A stretch of 64,000 nucleotides of DNA from Nitrospira sp. (lineage in GTDB: Bacteria; Nitrospirota; Nitrospiria; Nitrospirales; Nitrospiraceae): assembly GCA_029194675.1 (NCBI GenBank), contig JARFXP010000002.1:62001-126000 (forward strand). Reading direction: 5' to 3'. The notes under the pieces were generated by a model that did no database searches, was not told the origin of the DNA, and saw nothing but the letters and a program-made list of their open reading frames with translations. Shown here piece by piece: positions 9,739-17,022 of this stretch. A program made the translations under genes and the position numbers. The stretch's first letter is position 1. Each line of letters begins with the position of its first letter.

Positions 9739-10467
9739 ATGCGGATTGTCCAGCTGTTGGTGCTGCTGATGCTGGCGTTTCCGGCTGTGACGCAGGCGCA
9801 TGATGAGACGAAGCCCGACACGCCGACCCTTACGGTCAGCGAAACCGGAACGATGACGCACGCGCCGGATACGGCTTACGTGACATTCGGTTTGGACAGT
9901 CCCGGTAAAGTACTCGCCGAGGCGCAGAGGCGGAACAGCGCCGCCATGAGCAACGTCATGGATCGGCTGCGGGAGTTACAGATCGGCAAGGAGCGGATAC
10001 AAACCTCGTCCTTTACGGTCACCCCCCAGTATCGGCCGCCGGCTAAACGTTCGGCTGATGCGCCGTCTGCTCCGCCGGAAATCATCGGGTATGTCGTCAA
10101 CAACATGGTGACGGTGGAAATCCGCGCCCTCGACGGAGTCGGCACGGTAATTGAGGAGGTCTTGAAGGCCGGTGCGAACAGCTTTCAGGGGTTGCATTGG
10201 GGGTTGCGCGACGAACAACCGGCACGGCTGAGCGCATTGAAACAGGCCGCGGCTAAGGCGCGTGAGAGAGCGGCAGCCCTGAGCGAGGCGCTGCACGTGA
10301 AACTCGTGCGGATTGTATCGGTCAATGAGGGTGGCCATATGATCAGGCCTGTCTCTCCCGTGGCACGCATGGCGATGGATGCGGGCGCAGGCGAGGTGCC
10401 GATCTCGCCGGGGGAGCTGAAGGTTGAGGCAACAGTGACGCTCGTCTACGAAATCGCTCCGAACTGA
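9739..10467 (+). CDS. SIMPL-domain (DUF541) periplasmic protein
   Basis: A 242-residue exported protein of the SIMPL/DUF541 family, whose members sit in the periplasm or outer membrane and whose function is poorly defined (a link to oxidative stress has been reported in E. coli). The signal peptide MRIVQLLVLLMLAFPAVTQA is clear. The family features TLTVSETGTMTHAPDTAYV near the N-terminus and the C-terminal VEATVTLVYEI strand are present. The ATG at 9739 has AAAGGAGGA eight bases upstream. The HicA-like gene begins 11 bases after the stop. Confidence 0.9.
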   Translation: MRIVQLLVLLMLAFPAVTQAHDETKPDTPTLTVSETGTMTHAPDTAYVTFGLDSPGKVLAEAQRRNSAAMSNVMDRLRELQIGKERIQTSSFTVTPQYRPPAKRSADAPSAPPEIIGYVVNNMVTVEIRALDGVGTVIEEVLKAGANSFQGLHWGLRDEQPARLSALKQAAAKARERAAALSEALHVKLVRIVSVNEGGHMIRPVSPVARMAMDAGAGEVPISPGELKVEATVTLVYEIAPN

Positions 10468-10478
10468 GGTGTATTCTC

Positions 10479-10739
10479 GTGAATAAGCAGAAACTGCTCG
10501 CCAAGGCATTGGCCGGCTCAAAAAATCTGCGGTTCACCGAAGCCGTCGCGCTCGCGAAAGCGTTCGGTTATCGTTTGGCGAGGACCAAAGGAAGCCATCA
10601 CATTTTCGTTCATCCTAAAATCAAGGAACTGATCAACCTTCAAGAAGTCGGAGGCAAGGCAAAGCCGTATCAAGTACGTCAGTTGCTGGATATCGTGGAA
10701 CGGTATAATCTACTGCTGGAATTGGGAGATGAGCCATGA
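10479..10739 (+). CDS. HicA-like toxin
   Basis: Probable mRNA-interferase toxin of a HicAB type II toxin-antitoxin module. HicA proteins are small double-stranded-RNA-binding-fold RNases. The 86 residues include the diagnostic core GYRLARTKGSHHIFVHP, with the catalytic histidine in GSHH, but the protein has an extra N-terminal arm and C-terminal helix compared with the ~60-residue classical HicA. It starts with GTG and its stop overlaps the start of the HicB-like gene (ATGA), so the two are coupled. The toxin-first order is normal for hicAB. Confidence 0.82.
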   Translation: MNKQKLLAKALAGSKNLRFTEAVALAKAFGYRLARTKGSHHIFVHPKIKELINLQEVGGKAKPYQVRQLLDIVERYNLLLELGDEP

Positions 10740-10957
10740 AGGATTATCACATCAACATCTTCTACAGCGACGCCGACAAGGGCTACATCGCCGACATTCC
10801 TGATCTCGAAGCCTGCTCCGCTTTCGGCAAAACTCCGGCAGAGGCGCTCAGGCATGCGCAGCTGGCCAAGAAGGCTTGGGTGGAAGCAGCCCGTGCCGAA
10901 GGCAAACCGATTCCTCGTCCACGGTACCGGCCTGTGATTTATCAGACCGGCTCATGA
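10736..10957 (+). CDS. HicB-like antitoxin
   Basis: Partner of the preceding HicA-like toxin. The 73-residue product has the HicB partial RNase-H-like fold: YHINIFYSDADKGYIADIPDL followed by ACSAFGKTPAEALRHAQLA, which is the standard HicB signature. No separate DNA-binding domain is visible after it, so it belongs to the short HicB group. It overlaps both neighbours by an ATGA junction: the HicA stop upstream and the ATG of a 36-codon frame downstream. Confidence 0.85.
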   Translation: MKDYHINIFYSDADKGYIADIPDLEACSAFGKTPAEALRHAQLAKKAWVEAARAEGKPIPRPRYRPVIYQTGS

Positions 10958-11064
10958 TCGTTTCCATGAACGTTGAAGAGTTGGATCCCGAGCTGTGTGC
11001 TTGGCGAGAGCGACACGACACTCCCACCAAGGTGGCGTCTACTCCTGAATTCGACACCGTCTAG
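10954..11064 (+). pseudogene. Truncated Fic-antitoxin-like frame (36 codons)
   Basis: A short frame whose ATG overlaps the HicB stop. Its product contains WRERHDTPTKVAS, which matches WRSQHNTPAKVAA of the antitoxin-like gene at 14406 (8 of 13 residues identical). It stops before the region that would hold the inhibitory S-x3-E-N motif. I read it as a cut-down copy of the same small family, either a remnant or a very short functional peptide. Coupling by ATGA means it may still be translated. The 220 bases from here to 11284 contain no other supported gene. Confidence 0.45.
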
Positions 11065-11284
11065 GCCGTCTTTCCCTATTCAGATCTTCTAGGGTCTCAT
11101 GGCCAAGCAGCAGGATTGGAGTCCGCTCCAGCCTTCAGCTCTGGTGGCGATGCCTCTTCCGGCTCTTCGCCAGCCGGTTGACTGATAACTTGACTAATAC
11201 TTGACTCATCTACTCTGCTCCATCCTCCTGCACCGTTGTCATAGAGACATTCTCTTGTTTCTGAGAATCAGTAACTGAAGGCCA

Positions 11285-14200
11285 ATGACTTCTTTCGATG
11301 AAAACGGTATTCTTCGGCCCCATTCGGAACGGTATCTGGACGAGAAGTTCTCTATGGAGCAAGCACCTTCCATTGTTTCCTCACTCATCGAACGGTTTGA
11401 GGGCCAGCGGGAGGCCTACAAAAGTCAGGGCTATAACGAGACACAACTGCGCCGTGAGTTTCTCGATCCCTTCTTCGAGGCTCTCGGTTGGGACGTAGCC
11501 AACAAGCAGAGTCATGCTGAAGCCTACAAGGATGTCATCCATGAAGATGCGATCAAGATCGGCGGCAACACCAAAGCGCCCGACTACTGTTTTCGCATCG
11601 GCGGCGCACGAAAATTCTTCCTTGAAGCGAAAAAACCCTCCATCAATATCAAGGATGAACCCAGCCCCGCCTATCAGCTGCGCCGCTATGCCTGGTCGGC
11701 CAAGCTGCCGCTGTCGATTCTGACGGACTTTGAAGAATTTGCCGTCTACGACTGCAGGACTCGCCCCAATCCGTCCGACAAACCCAGCGCCGGACGCATT
11801 CTCTATCTCACCTATCAGGACTATCTCGCCCAATGGGATCAGCTTGCCTCCATCTTTGCCAAGGAGGCGGTGCTCAAGGGTTCCTTCGACAAATACGCCG
11901 TCACGGACCGGAAACGCGGGACGGCCACCGTCGATGCGGAATTTCTGAGGGAAATCGAAACCTGGCGAGACGCGCTGGCCAAGAATCTCGCGCTCCGCAA
12001 TCCCAGGCTCACCGTCCACGAGCTGAATTTTTCCGTCCAGCGCACCATCGACCGGCTGATTTTCCTCCGCATCGCGGAAGACCGGGGCATCGAACCCTAT
12101 GCCCAACTGCAATCGCTGCTCAGCGGCCAGAATATCTATAGCCGCCTGCGCTATCTCTACAACCAGGCCGACGACCGCTACAACTCCGGCCTGTTTCACT
12201 TCCAGGCTGAGAAAGAACGCGCCGAAGCGCCGGACGATCTGACGCCCAGCCTCAAGATCGACGACAAAGTACTGAGAGACATCATCGGGCGGCTGTACTA
12301 CCCCAGCAGCCCCTACGAATTCTCCGTCTTCCCCACGGAAATTCTCGGCCAGGTCTATGAGCAGTTTCTTGGGAAGGTCATCCGGCTCACCTCCGGGCAT
12401 CAGGCCAAAATCGAAGAGAAGCCGGAGGTCAAAAAGGCCGGTGGCGTCTACTACACGCCCGCCTACATCGTTGAATACATCGTGAAGCACACCGTAGGGA
12501 CTCTGTGTGAGGGCAAGACACCCAGGCAGATCGCCAAACTCACGATTCTCGATCCCGCCTGCGGATCGGGATCGTTCCTGATCGGCGCCTATCGCTATCT
12601 GCTCAACTATCACCGCGACTGGTACGCGAAAGATGGCCCGGAGAACCACCGCAAGGCACTCTTTCAGGCCGGCAGCGGGGAATGGCGGCTGACGACGCAG
12701 GAGAAGAAGCGGATTCTTCTGAACAATATCTACGGCGTGGACATCGACAGCCAGGCCGTCGAAGTCACGAAGCTCAGCTTGCTGTTGAAAGTCTTGGAAG
12801 GCGAGAGCGACGAAACGCTGAAACGGCAGCTCTCCTTCGTTCACGAGCGGGCCTTGCCGGACTTGGGACAGAACATCAAGTGCGGCAACAGCCTCATCGG
12901 ACCGGACTATTTCGCTGGCCAACTCATGCCGGACGACGACGAGATGCGCCGGGTGAATCCCTTCGACTGGAAGGCCGAGTTTCCGGAGATATTCAAGGGG
13001 GACGGTCCTTCGACAGGCTCAGGACAAGGCTTCGATGCCGTGATCGGTAATCCACCGTATGTGCGGCAGGAGTCTCTGTCGGCATTAAAAGATTATCTCG
13101 CGCAACGCTACGAAGCCTTTGACGGAGTGGCGGATCTCTTCACATACTTCATGGAAAAGAGTGTCAGATTGCTTCGTGAAGGAGGACGCTTCAGCTTTAT
13201 TGTCTCCAGCAGCTTTCTCCGCACCACCTACGGGGAGGCCTTGCGCCGTACGCTCAAGAAACACGCCGCCGTGCTGGGCATCCTGGACTTTGGCGGACTC
13301 GCCGTGTTCGAGAACGCCAAGGACACCTATGTCTGCATTCCGCTCCTGGCGAAAACGAAGCCGCCTCCCCGTATCGAAGTCTCGCGGATACCTTTGCTGG
13401 ACTTTACGAGTCTTGACGATAGCGCGATCGAGCACCGCTTCACGATCCCGCAAGAGCGTCTCACGGAAAGCGTCTGGTCGTTGAAGTCAGACGAAGAGGC
13501 GGCAGTTTTTGAAAAAGTTTTGAATGCCGGAAAACCGCTAGGGGAATATGTGCAGGGCCAGTTCTTTCGCGGTGTAACATCTGGGCTTAATGACGCGTTC
13601 ATTATCGACTCTGAAACCAGGAAAGCCCTCATTCGAAAGAACAAGGCGAACGAGGAGTTAATAAAACCGCTACTGGGTGGTGAGGATGTTCGACGCTACT
13701 TCATTGAAGATCCTGGTACGTGGCTCATTTTTGCCCGGCGAGGTGTTGATGCCGATCGCTATCCGGCTATTCGTGAACATTTGGCCAAATGGAAGGCTGA
13801 GCTAACCCCCAAGAAATCTTCAAGCGATAAGGTAGGACGGAAGCCAGGGCGATATGCGTGGTATGAGATTCAAGATGATGTAGCGTACTTCCCAATCTTT
13901 GACGGCCCCAAGATCATCTTTCCCGACATCTGCAAGGCGCCACGATTTTTCCTCGATCGCAGCGGCATGTATCTCGCCAATACGGCCTATTGTCTGGGCG
14001 TAGACGATCCCTACCTTCTTGGTATTCTCAATAGCCGCTTGTTCTGGTTTGCGATTAGCAACCTAAGCATCCCATTCGGCGTTCGTGCCGGGCAGTATCG
14101 CTATCGGCTCATCTACCAATATATGGAGAAGGTGCCGATTCGAATTATTGACTTCAACTCGAAGGCCGATAAGGAAAGGCATTGCCGGATAGTCTCGCTT

Positions 14201-15199
14201 GTCGAAGGCATGCTGAAGTTGCACCAGCGGCTCACTGATGCCAAGACACCTGCCGACAAAGACCGTTTACAACGTCAGATCGACGCAACCGATGAGGAGA
14301 TCGACCGGTTGGTCTATGATCTCTACGGCTTAACGGAGGATGAGACCAAGATTGTTGAAGCCGCCTCGGTTGCATCTTCAGCCAAAGTGAAGGAGAATGA
14401 CAGCCATGAATCAGACACCCAACCAGCCGATCAACCTGGCTCAGGCCGAGGCGCGGCTACAACAGTGGCGCAGCCAGCACAATACTCCAGCGAAGGTGGC
14501 GGCGGCTCACAGGAAGGTCTTGCTGGAGCGGGTGAGCCAGTCCATGGCGTTCGAGAACCAGCCGGTCAGTACGGATCGCCTCAAGACCCTGATGGCGAAG
14601 CCGAAGGCCAAGGCGAGTTAAGCTCCACGCGCGAATTCGATACGGCCGAAGGCCGCCTCTCCTATTCTGAACTCTCCGAACGTCTCGCGGTCCCACTGGT
14701 CGCGATCTGCGACGAGATTCTGCAAGCGCGTCCCGATCAGATTGTCATTACCTCCGAATGGCTTTGCCTCCGGCACAAACGTCTCGCCGGGCATCTCTAT
14801 CCCGATTGGGCCGGTCGCTTCCGTGACGTGAACGTACAAGTCGGCGTCCATGTCCCGCCGCCGTTCTATGAAGTGCCGATCCATATGCGGCAGTTCTGCG
14901 ACGATCTGGCCGAGCGTTTGCGGCACGATCCTGGCGCGGCGATCGGAAGCGCAGCGGAGTTTTTCTCCTGGGTTGATTGGCGCTTCCAGTGGATTCACCC
15001 GTTCAGGGATTTCAACGGACGGATCGGGCGAGTACTTTTGGCCGCGTTGCTCTATAAACTTGGATTGCCCCACGTCGAAACGGCATCTGCTGACCCAACT
15101 GTGCGCCGTGAATATCTCGAAGCCCTGCAAGCTGCAGACGAGGGGAGCCATGGCCCGCTCATAGATCTGTGGATTCGTCGAATCATCGAATCAACATAG
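11285..15199 (+). CDS. Type IIG restriction-modification enzyme read through into a Fic domain
   Basis: One 1304-codon frame that seems to join two proteins. Residues 1-1035 are an Eco57I-type enzyme that both methylates and cuts DNA: a PD-(D/E)xK nuclease (APDYCF near 98, FFLEAKKP near 112), the N6-adenine methylase motifs DPACGSG (about 423) and NPPY (about 589), and a C-terminal target-recognition region with coiled coil. Residues 1040-1110 are a Gly/Pro/Gln-rich linker that is really the out-of-frame reading of a small gene at 14406. Residues 1120-1304 form a Fic domain with HPFRDFNGRIGR near 1238; the catalytic His, the acidic residue and both Arg are kept, but the usual Gly before NGR is Phe. 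No ATG, GTG or TTG lies in this frame between 14467 and the middle of the Fic domain. Confidence 0.88.
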   Translation: MTSFDENGILRPHSERYLDEKFSMEQAPSIVSSLIERFEGQREAYKSQGYNETQLRREFLDPFFEALGWDVANKQSHAEAYKDVIHEDAIKIGGNTKAPDYCFRIGGARKFFLEAKKPSINIKDEPSPAYQLRRYAWSAKLPLSILTDFEEFAVYDCRTRPNPSDKPSAGRILYLTYQDYLAQWDQLASIFAKEAVLKGSFDKYAVTDRKRGTATVDAEFLREIETWRDALAKNLALRNPRLTVHELNFSVQRTIDRLIFLRIAEDRGIEPYAQLQSLLSGQNIYSRLRYLYNQADDRYNSGLFHFQAEKERAEAPDDLTPSLKIDDKVLRDIIGRLYYPSSPYEFSVFPTEILGQVYEQFLGKVIRLTSGHQAKIEEKPEVKKAGGVYYTPAYIVEYIVKHTVGTLCEGKTPRQIAKLTILDPACGSGSFLIGAYRYLLNYHRDWYAKDGPENHRKALFQAGSGEWRLTTQEKKRILLNNIYGVDIDSQAVEVTKLSLLLKVLEGESDETLKRQLSFVHERALPDLGQNIKCGNSLIGPDYFAGQLMPDDDEMRRVNPFDWKAEFPEIFKGDGPSTGSGQGFDAVIGNPPYVRQESLSALKDYLAQRYEAFDGVADLFTYFMEKSVRLLREGGRFSFIVSSSFLRTTYGEALRRTLKKHAAVLGILDFGGLAVFENAKDTYVCIPLLAKTKPPPRIEVSRIPLLDFTSLDDSAIEHRFTIPQERLTESVWSLKSDEEAAVFEKVLNAGKPLGEYVQGQFFRGVTSGLNDAFIIDSETRKALIRKNKANEELIKPLLGGEDVRRYFIEDPGTWLIFARRGVDADRYPAIREHLAKWKAELTPKKSSSDKVGRKPGRYAWYEIQDDVAYFPIFDGPKIIFPDICKAPRFFLDRSGMYLANTAYCLGVDDPYLLGILNSRLFWFAISNLSIPFGVRAGQYRYRLIYQYMEKVPIRIIDFNSKADKERHCRIVSLVEGMLKLHQRLTDAKTPADKDRLQRQIDATDEEIDRLVYDLYGLTEDETKIVEAASVASSAKVKENDSHESDTQPADQPGSGRGAATTVAQPAQYSSEGGGGSQEGLAGAGEPVHGVREPAGQYGSPQDPDGEAEGQGELSSTREFDTAEGRLSYSELSERLAVPLVAICDEILQARPDQIVITSEWLCLRHKRLAGHLYPDWAGRFRDVNVQVGVHVPPPFYEVPIHMRQFCDDLAERLRHDPGAAIGSAAEFFSWVDWRFQWIHPFRDFNGRIGRVLLAALLYKLGLPHVETASADPTVRREYLEALQAADEGSHGPLIDLWIRRIIEST
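13005..13025. repeat. Small palindromic repeat inserted in frame in the methylase gene
   Basis: A 21-base stretch with inverted ends GTCCT and AGGAC around CGACAGGCT. It matches the widespread interspersed palindrome known from many environmental genomes. Here it adds codons for PSTGSGQG just before the FDAVIGNPPY catalytic motif of the restriction-modification gene, without breaking the frame. Confidence 0.6.
14406..14621 (+). CDS. Fic-antitoxin-like protein nested out of frame at the restriction enzyme-Fic junction
   Basis: A 71-residue protein in a different frame from the gene that surrounds it. AAGGAG at 14390-14395 gives it its own ribosome site, about ten bases before the ATG at 14406; an ATG at 14397 is less well placed. 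The product is helical and charged. It holds SMAFEN (residues 46-51), which fits the [S/T]xxxE[G/N] inhibitory motif by which VbhA-type antitoxins block the ATP site of Fic enzymes. Its place directly before the Fic domain is the normal place for such antitoxins. A truncated relative follows the HicAB pair at 10954. Function is inferred from motif and position. Confidence 0.7.
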   Translation: MNQTPNQPINLAQAEARLQQWRSQHNTPAKVAAAHRKVLLERVSQSMAFENQPVSTDRLKTLMAKPKAKAS

Positions 15200-15285
15200 C
15201 TGCATTTCGTTGACGTGACCTGTCATAAGACTTGGCTGGCGGTGTATGAGTCGAGGATGGGTTTTGGTGCTGCAGGGGTAAACCA

Positions 15286-16014
15286 ATGAAAGCGATTGAC
15301 CTGTTTGGAGATCTCGAAAAAAGCATTTTGCACATCATCGGTGCTGCGGATTTATACGCAATCCATCTCCTTGCAAGTTCACGGAAAGAGGAGCCCGACA
15401 CGGAACTCGTTCAAAGCATTCTCGCGGGTAAGCACATCAGTACCGTCACAGTTCTTGGAATGCCATATACTGAAACAGAGAGAAAAGAGTTAGAGGAGAG
15501 AAGAATCTTTCGAGGTATTGGAAGCCAAATCGTGCTGGCTACATATACCGCGCTCGAGTCTTATCTGATAAATAAGTTCAGGGAATATTTTCGGTTCCGT
15601 TTTAGAGGTGCGGATGATGAGATGGTTGCGAAGGTCTTGGGAAAGTTTTCGTTTCGGAGCTTAAAGGACATAGCAAAACTGTACAAGGACGTTTTAGATA
15701 TACATCTGCCATGTTTTGAAATTGACATGTATTTCATCGGTGCGAGTTCCTCCTTTAATCCCCAAAGGACGTGGGATGGTATTACGGCTATAGAAAAAGC
15801 CAGGCATGATATCGCTCATGAAGGGAAGGCTAAAAATTACAAAATTGGAATTTTGCCTGATGCATGGGAGCCGTTTGAGTTCGTGAGGCGTTGGGTTGGG
15901 TTGTTTGACGTGAACTTCGATTCCCTGGTTTATGAAGATAGGCCAACACCTTCTATCCAAGAATATCGAAAACGCGTAGCAATAGTTAAAGAGAACACTC
16001 GGTTCCAGAGCTAG
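15286..16014 (+). CDS. HEPN-domain protein (possible RNase)
   Basis: A 242-residue protein, helical throughout, with ARHDIAHEG near residue 180. This is the R-x4-H motif of catalytic HEPN ribonucleases, here in the setting seen in MAE_28990/RiboL-PSP-type HEPN proteins. No second domain is evident. The gene is visibly more A+T-rich than its neighbours, which suggests later arrival. It lies between the Fic region and the MNT/HEPN pair and could be a stand-alone toxin or an abortive-infection factor. The antitoxin, if any, is not obvious. Confidence 0.65.
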   Translation: MKAIDLFGDLEKSILHIIGAADLYAIHLLASSRKEEPDTELVQSILAGKHISTVTVLGMPYTETERKELEERRIFRGIGSQIVLATYTALESYLINKFREYFRFRFRGADDEMVAKVLGKFSFRSLKDIAKLYKDVLDIHLPCFEIDMYFIGASSSFNPQRTWDGITAIEKARHDIAHEGKAKNYKIGILPDAWEPFEFVRRWVGLFDVNFDSLVYEDRPTPSIQEYRKRVAIVKENTRFQS

Positions 16015-16048
16015 GGAAGGTCTGATTAATTCAAAATTCGAGGGAGTC

Positions 16049-16150
16049 GGTCCCAGGAGGCGCTGGCCATCCGATGAAAAGGTGATGGAGTACACGACTC
16101 CGCTGTGGCCCTTCAGAGCCTGGAAGTTTCGCTCCACCGGAGGCGAAAAG
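16049..16150 (-). pseudogene. WD40 gene fragment
   Basis: Read on the minus strand this gives RNFQALKGHSGVVYSITFSS, which copies the last repeat of the intact WD40 gene at 17023-18120 (RNFRTVKGHSGGVRCITFSS). At DNA level 19 bases at 16049-16067 are identical to the corresponding place in that gene. The frame breaks on both sides. It is followed by a GGAGGC/GCCTCC hairpin near 16138-16154. The MNT/HEPN pair lies between the fragment and the intact gene. Confidence 0.7.
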
Positions 16151-16214
16151 CCTCCTCGCAGATGATTTCTGAGGCCTAAAAGAGTATCCTTCGACTTCAG
16201 GAGTCCCAAAAAGG

Positions 16215-16559
16215 ATGATGCAACCAGCGGGGAACATAAGGGCAGTTCAAGTTGCCATTGCCGAAATGGTACGGCGCATTGTCGAGCGGTTCCATCCGGA
16301 GCGCATCGTTCTCTTTGGATCACATGCCCGTGGGACAGCCGGTCCACATAGCGATGTCGATTTGCTCGTCGTGATGCAGCCGCAGGGTTCCAAACGAAGG
16401 CGAGCGGTCGAGATCCATGGATTGCTGGCCGGCATAGGGATTCCCAAGGATGTCATTGTCGTGACTCCTGAAGAATTTGAAGCCTACCGAGACGCGCCAG
16501 GCACTGTGATAAGAACAGCGTGGCAAGAGGGGAAGATCTTGCATGACCGTGCGGCCTAA
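16215..16559 (+). CDS. MNT-type nucleotidyltransferase (antitoxin of HEPN/MNT pair)
   Basis: A minimal nucleotidyltransferase of the MntA/DNA polymerase-beta superfamily, 114 residues. The catalytic signature GSHARGTAGPHSDVDLLVV provides the GS motif and the D-x-D pair. In MNT/HEPN (MntA/HepT) modules the MNT protein adds AMP to the HEPN toxin and silences it. The gene overlaps the downstream HEPN gene by 17 bases. Two ATG codons in a row begin it, preceded by AAAAAGG. Confidence 0.88.
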   Translation: MMQPAGNIRAVQVAIAEMVRRIVERFHPERIVLFGSHARGTAGPHSDVDLLVVMQPQGSKRRRAVEIHGLLAGIGIPKDVIVVTPEEFEAYRDAPGTVIRTAWQEGKILHDRAA

Positions 16560-16953
16560 GGACGAAGATCTTGTCCGGGCTTGGATTCTAAAGGCCGAAC
16601 ATGACTTGCTCAACATCGAGAATAATCTCGCTGCGCGGGATATCCCGTGGGATACGGTAAGCTTCCATGCGCAGCAGTGCGCAGAGAAATACCTCAAGGC
16701 TCTCCTCGTTTTTCGACAAATCGATCCTCCGAAGATTCATGATCTGACCGAACTCTATGCGCTATTGCCGGAGGGCCTGCTGGGAGATTTCGACGTACGC
16801 TTGCTCGGTGAATTGAATCCCTACTCGATTGAAGGGCGATACCCTGGAGTTTGGGAGCCGGTTGAACAGGCAGAGGCAATACGTGCTGTTGAGGCTGCGA
16901 GAACGATCCGTCAGGCAATTCGCCGGATACTACCGGGCACCTGTCTCGTCTGA
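16543..16953 (+). CDS. HEPN-domain protein of the HEPN/MNT pair
   Basis: The 136-residue partner of the upstream nucleotidyltransferase. The pattern AWILKAEHDLLNIENNL and VSFHAQQCAEKYLKALLVF is typical of small HEPN proteins. I cannot find the R-x4-6-H motif that catalytic HEPN toxins use, so it may be a non-catalytic member or bind nucleotide or RNA only. The gene ends 70 bases before the stop of the convergent WD40 gene; a TCTGCCG/CGGCAGA hairpin lies between them. Confidence 0.8.
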   Translation: MTVRPKDEDLVRAWILKAEHDLLNIENNLAARDIPWDTVSFHAQQCAEKYLKALLVFRQIDPPKIHDLTELYALLPEGLLGDFDVRLLGELNPYSIEGRYPGVWEPVEQAEAIRAVEAARTIRQAIRRILPGTCLV

Positions 16954-17022
16954 ACTATACGGATATTGGAAGAAATGTGTTTGGCGAGTTGTTCTGCCGC
17001 TCTGCGGCAGAGCCGTGCGAGG

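Noticed and set aside
11381-12922. A 513-codon minus-strand frame inside the restriction-modification gene
   Set aside because: It is antisense to unmistakable nuclease and methylase motifs and comes from G+C-rich codon bias.
15694-16347. A 217-codon minus-strand open frame
   Set aside because: It overlaps the HEPN gene and the MNT gene on the other strand; only its middle, the WD40 fragment, has recognisable protein similarity, so I list only that fragment.
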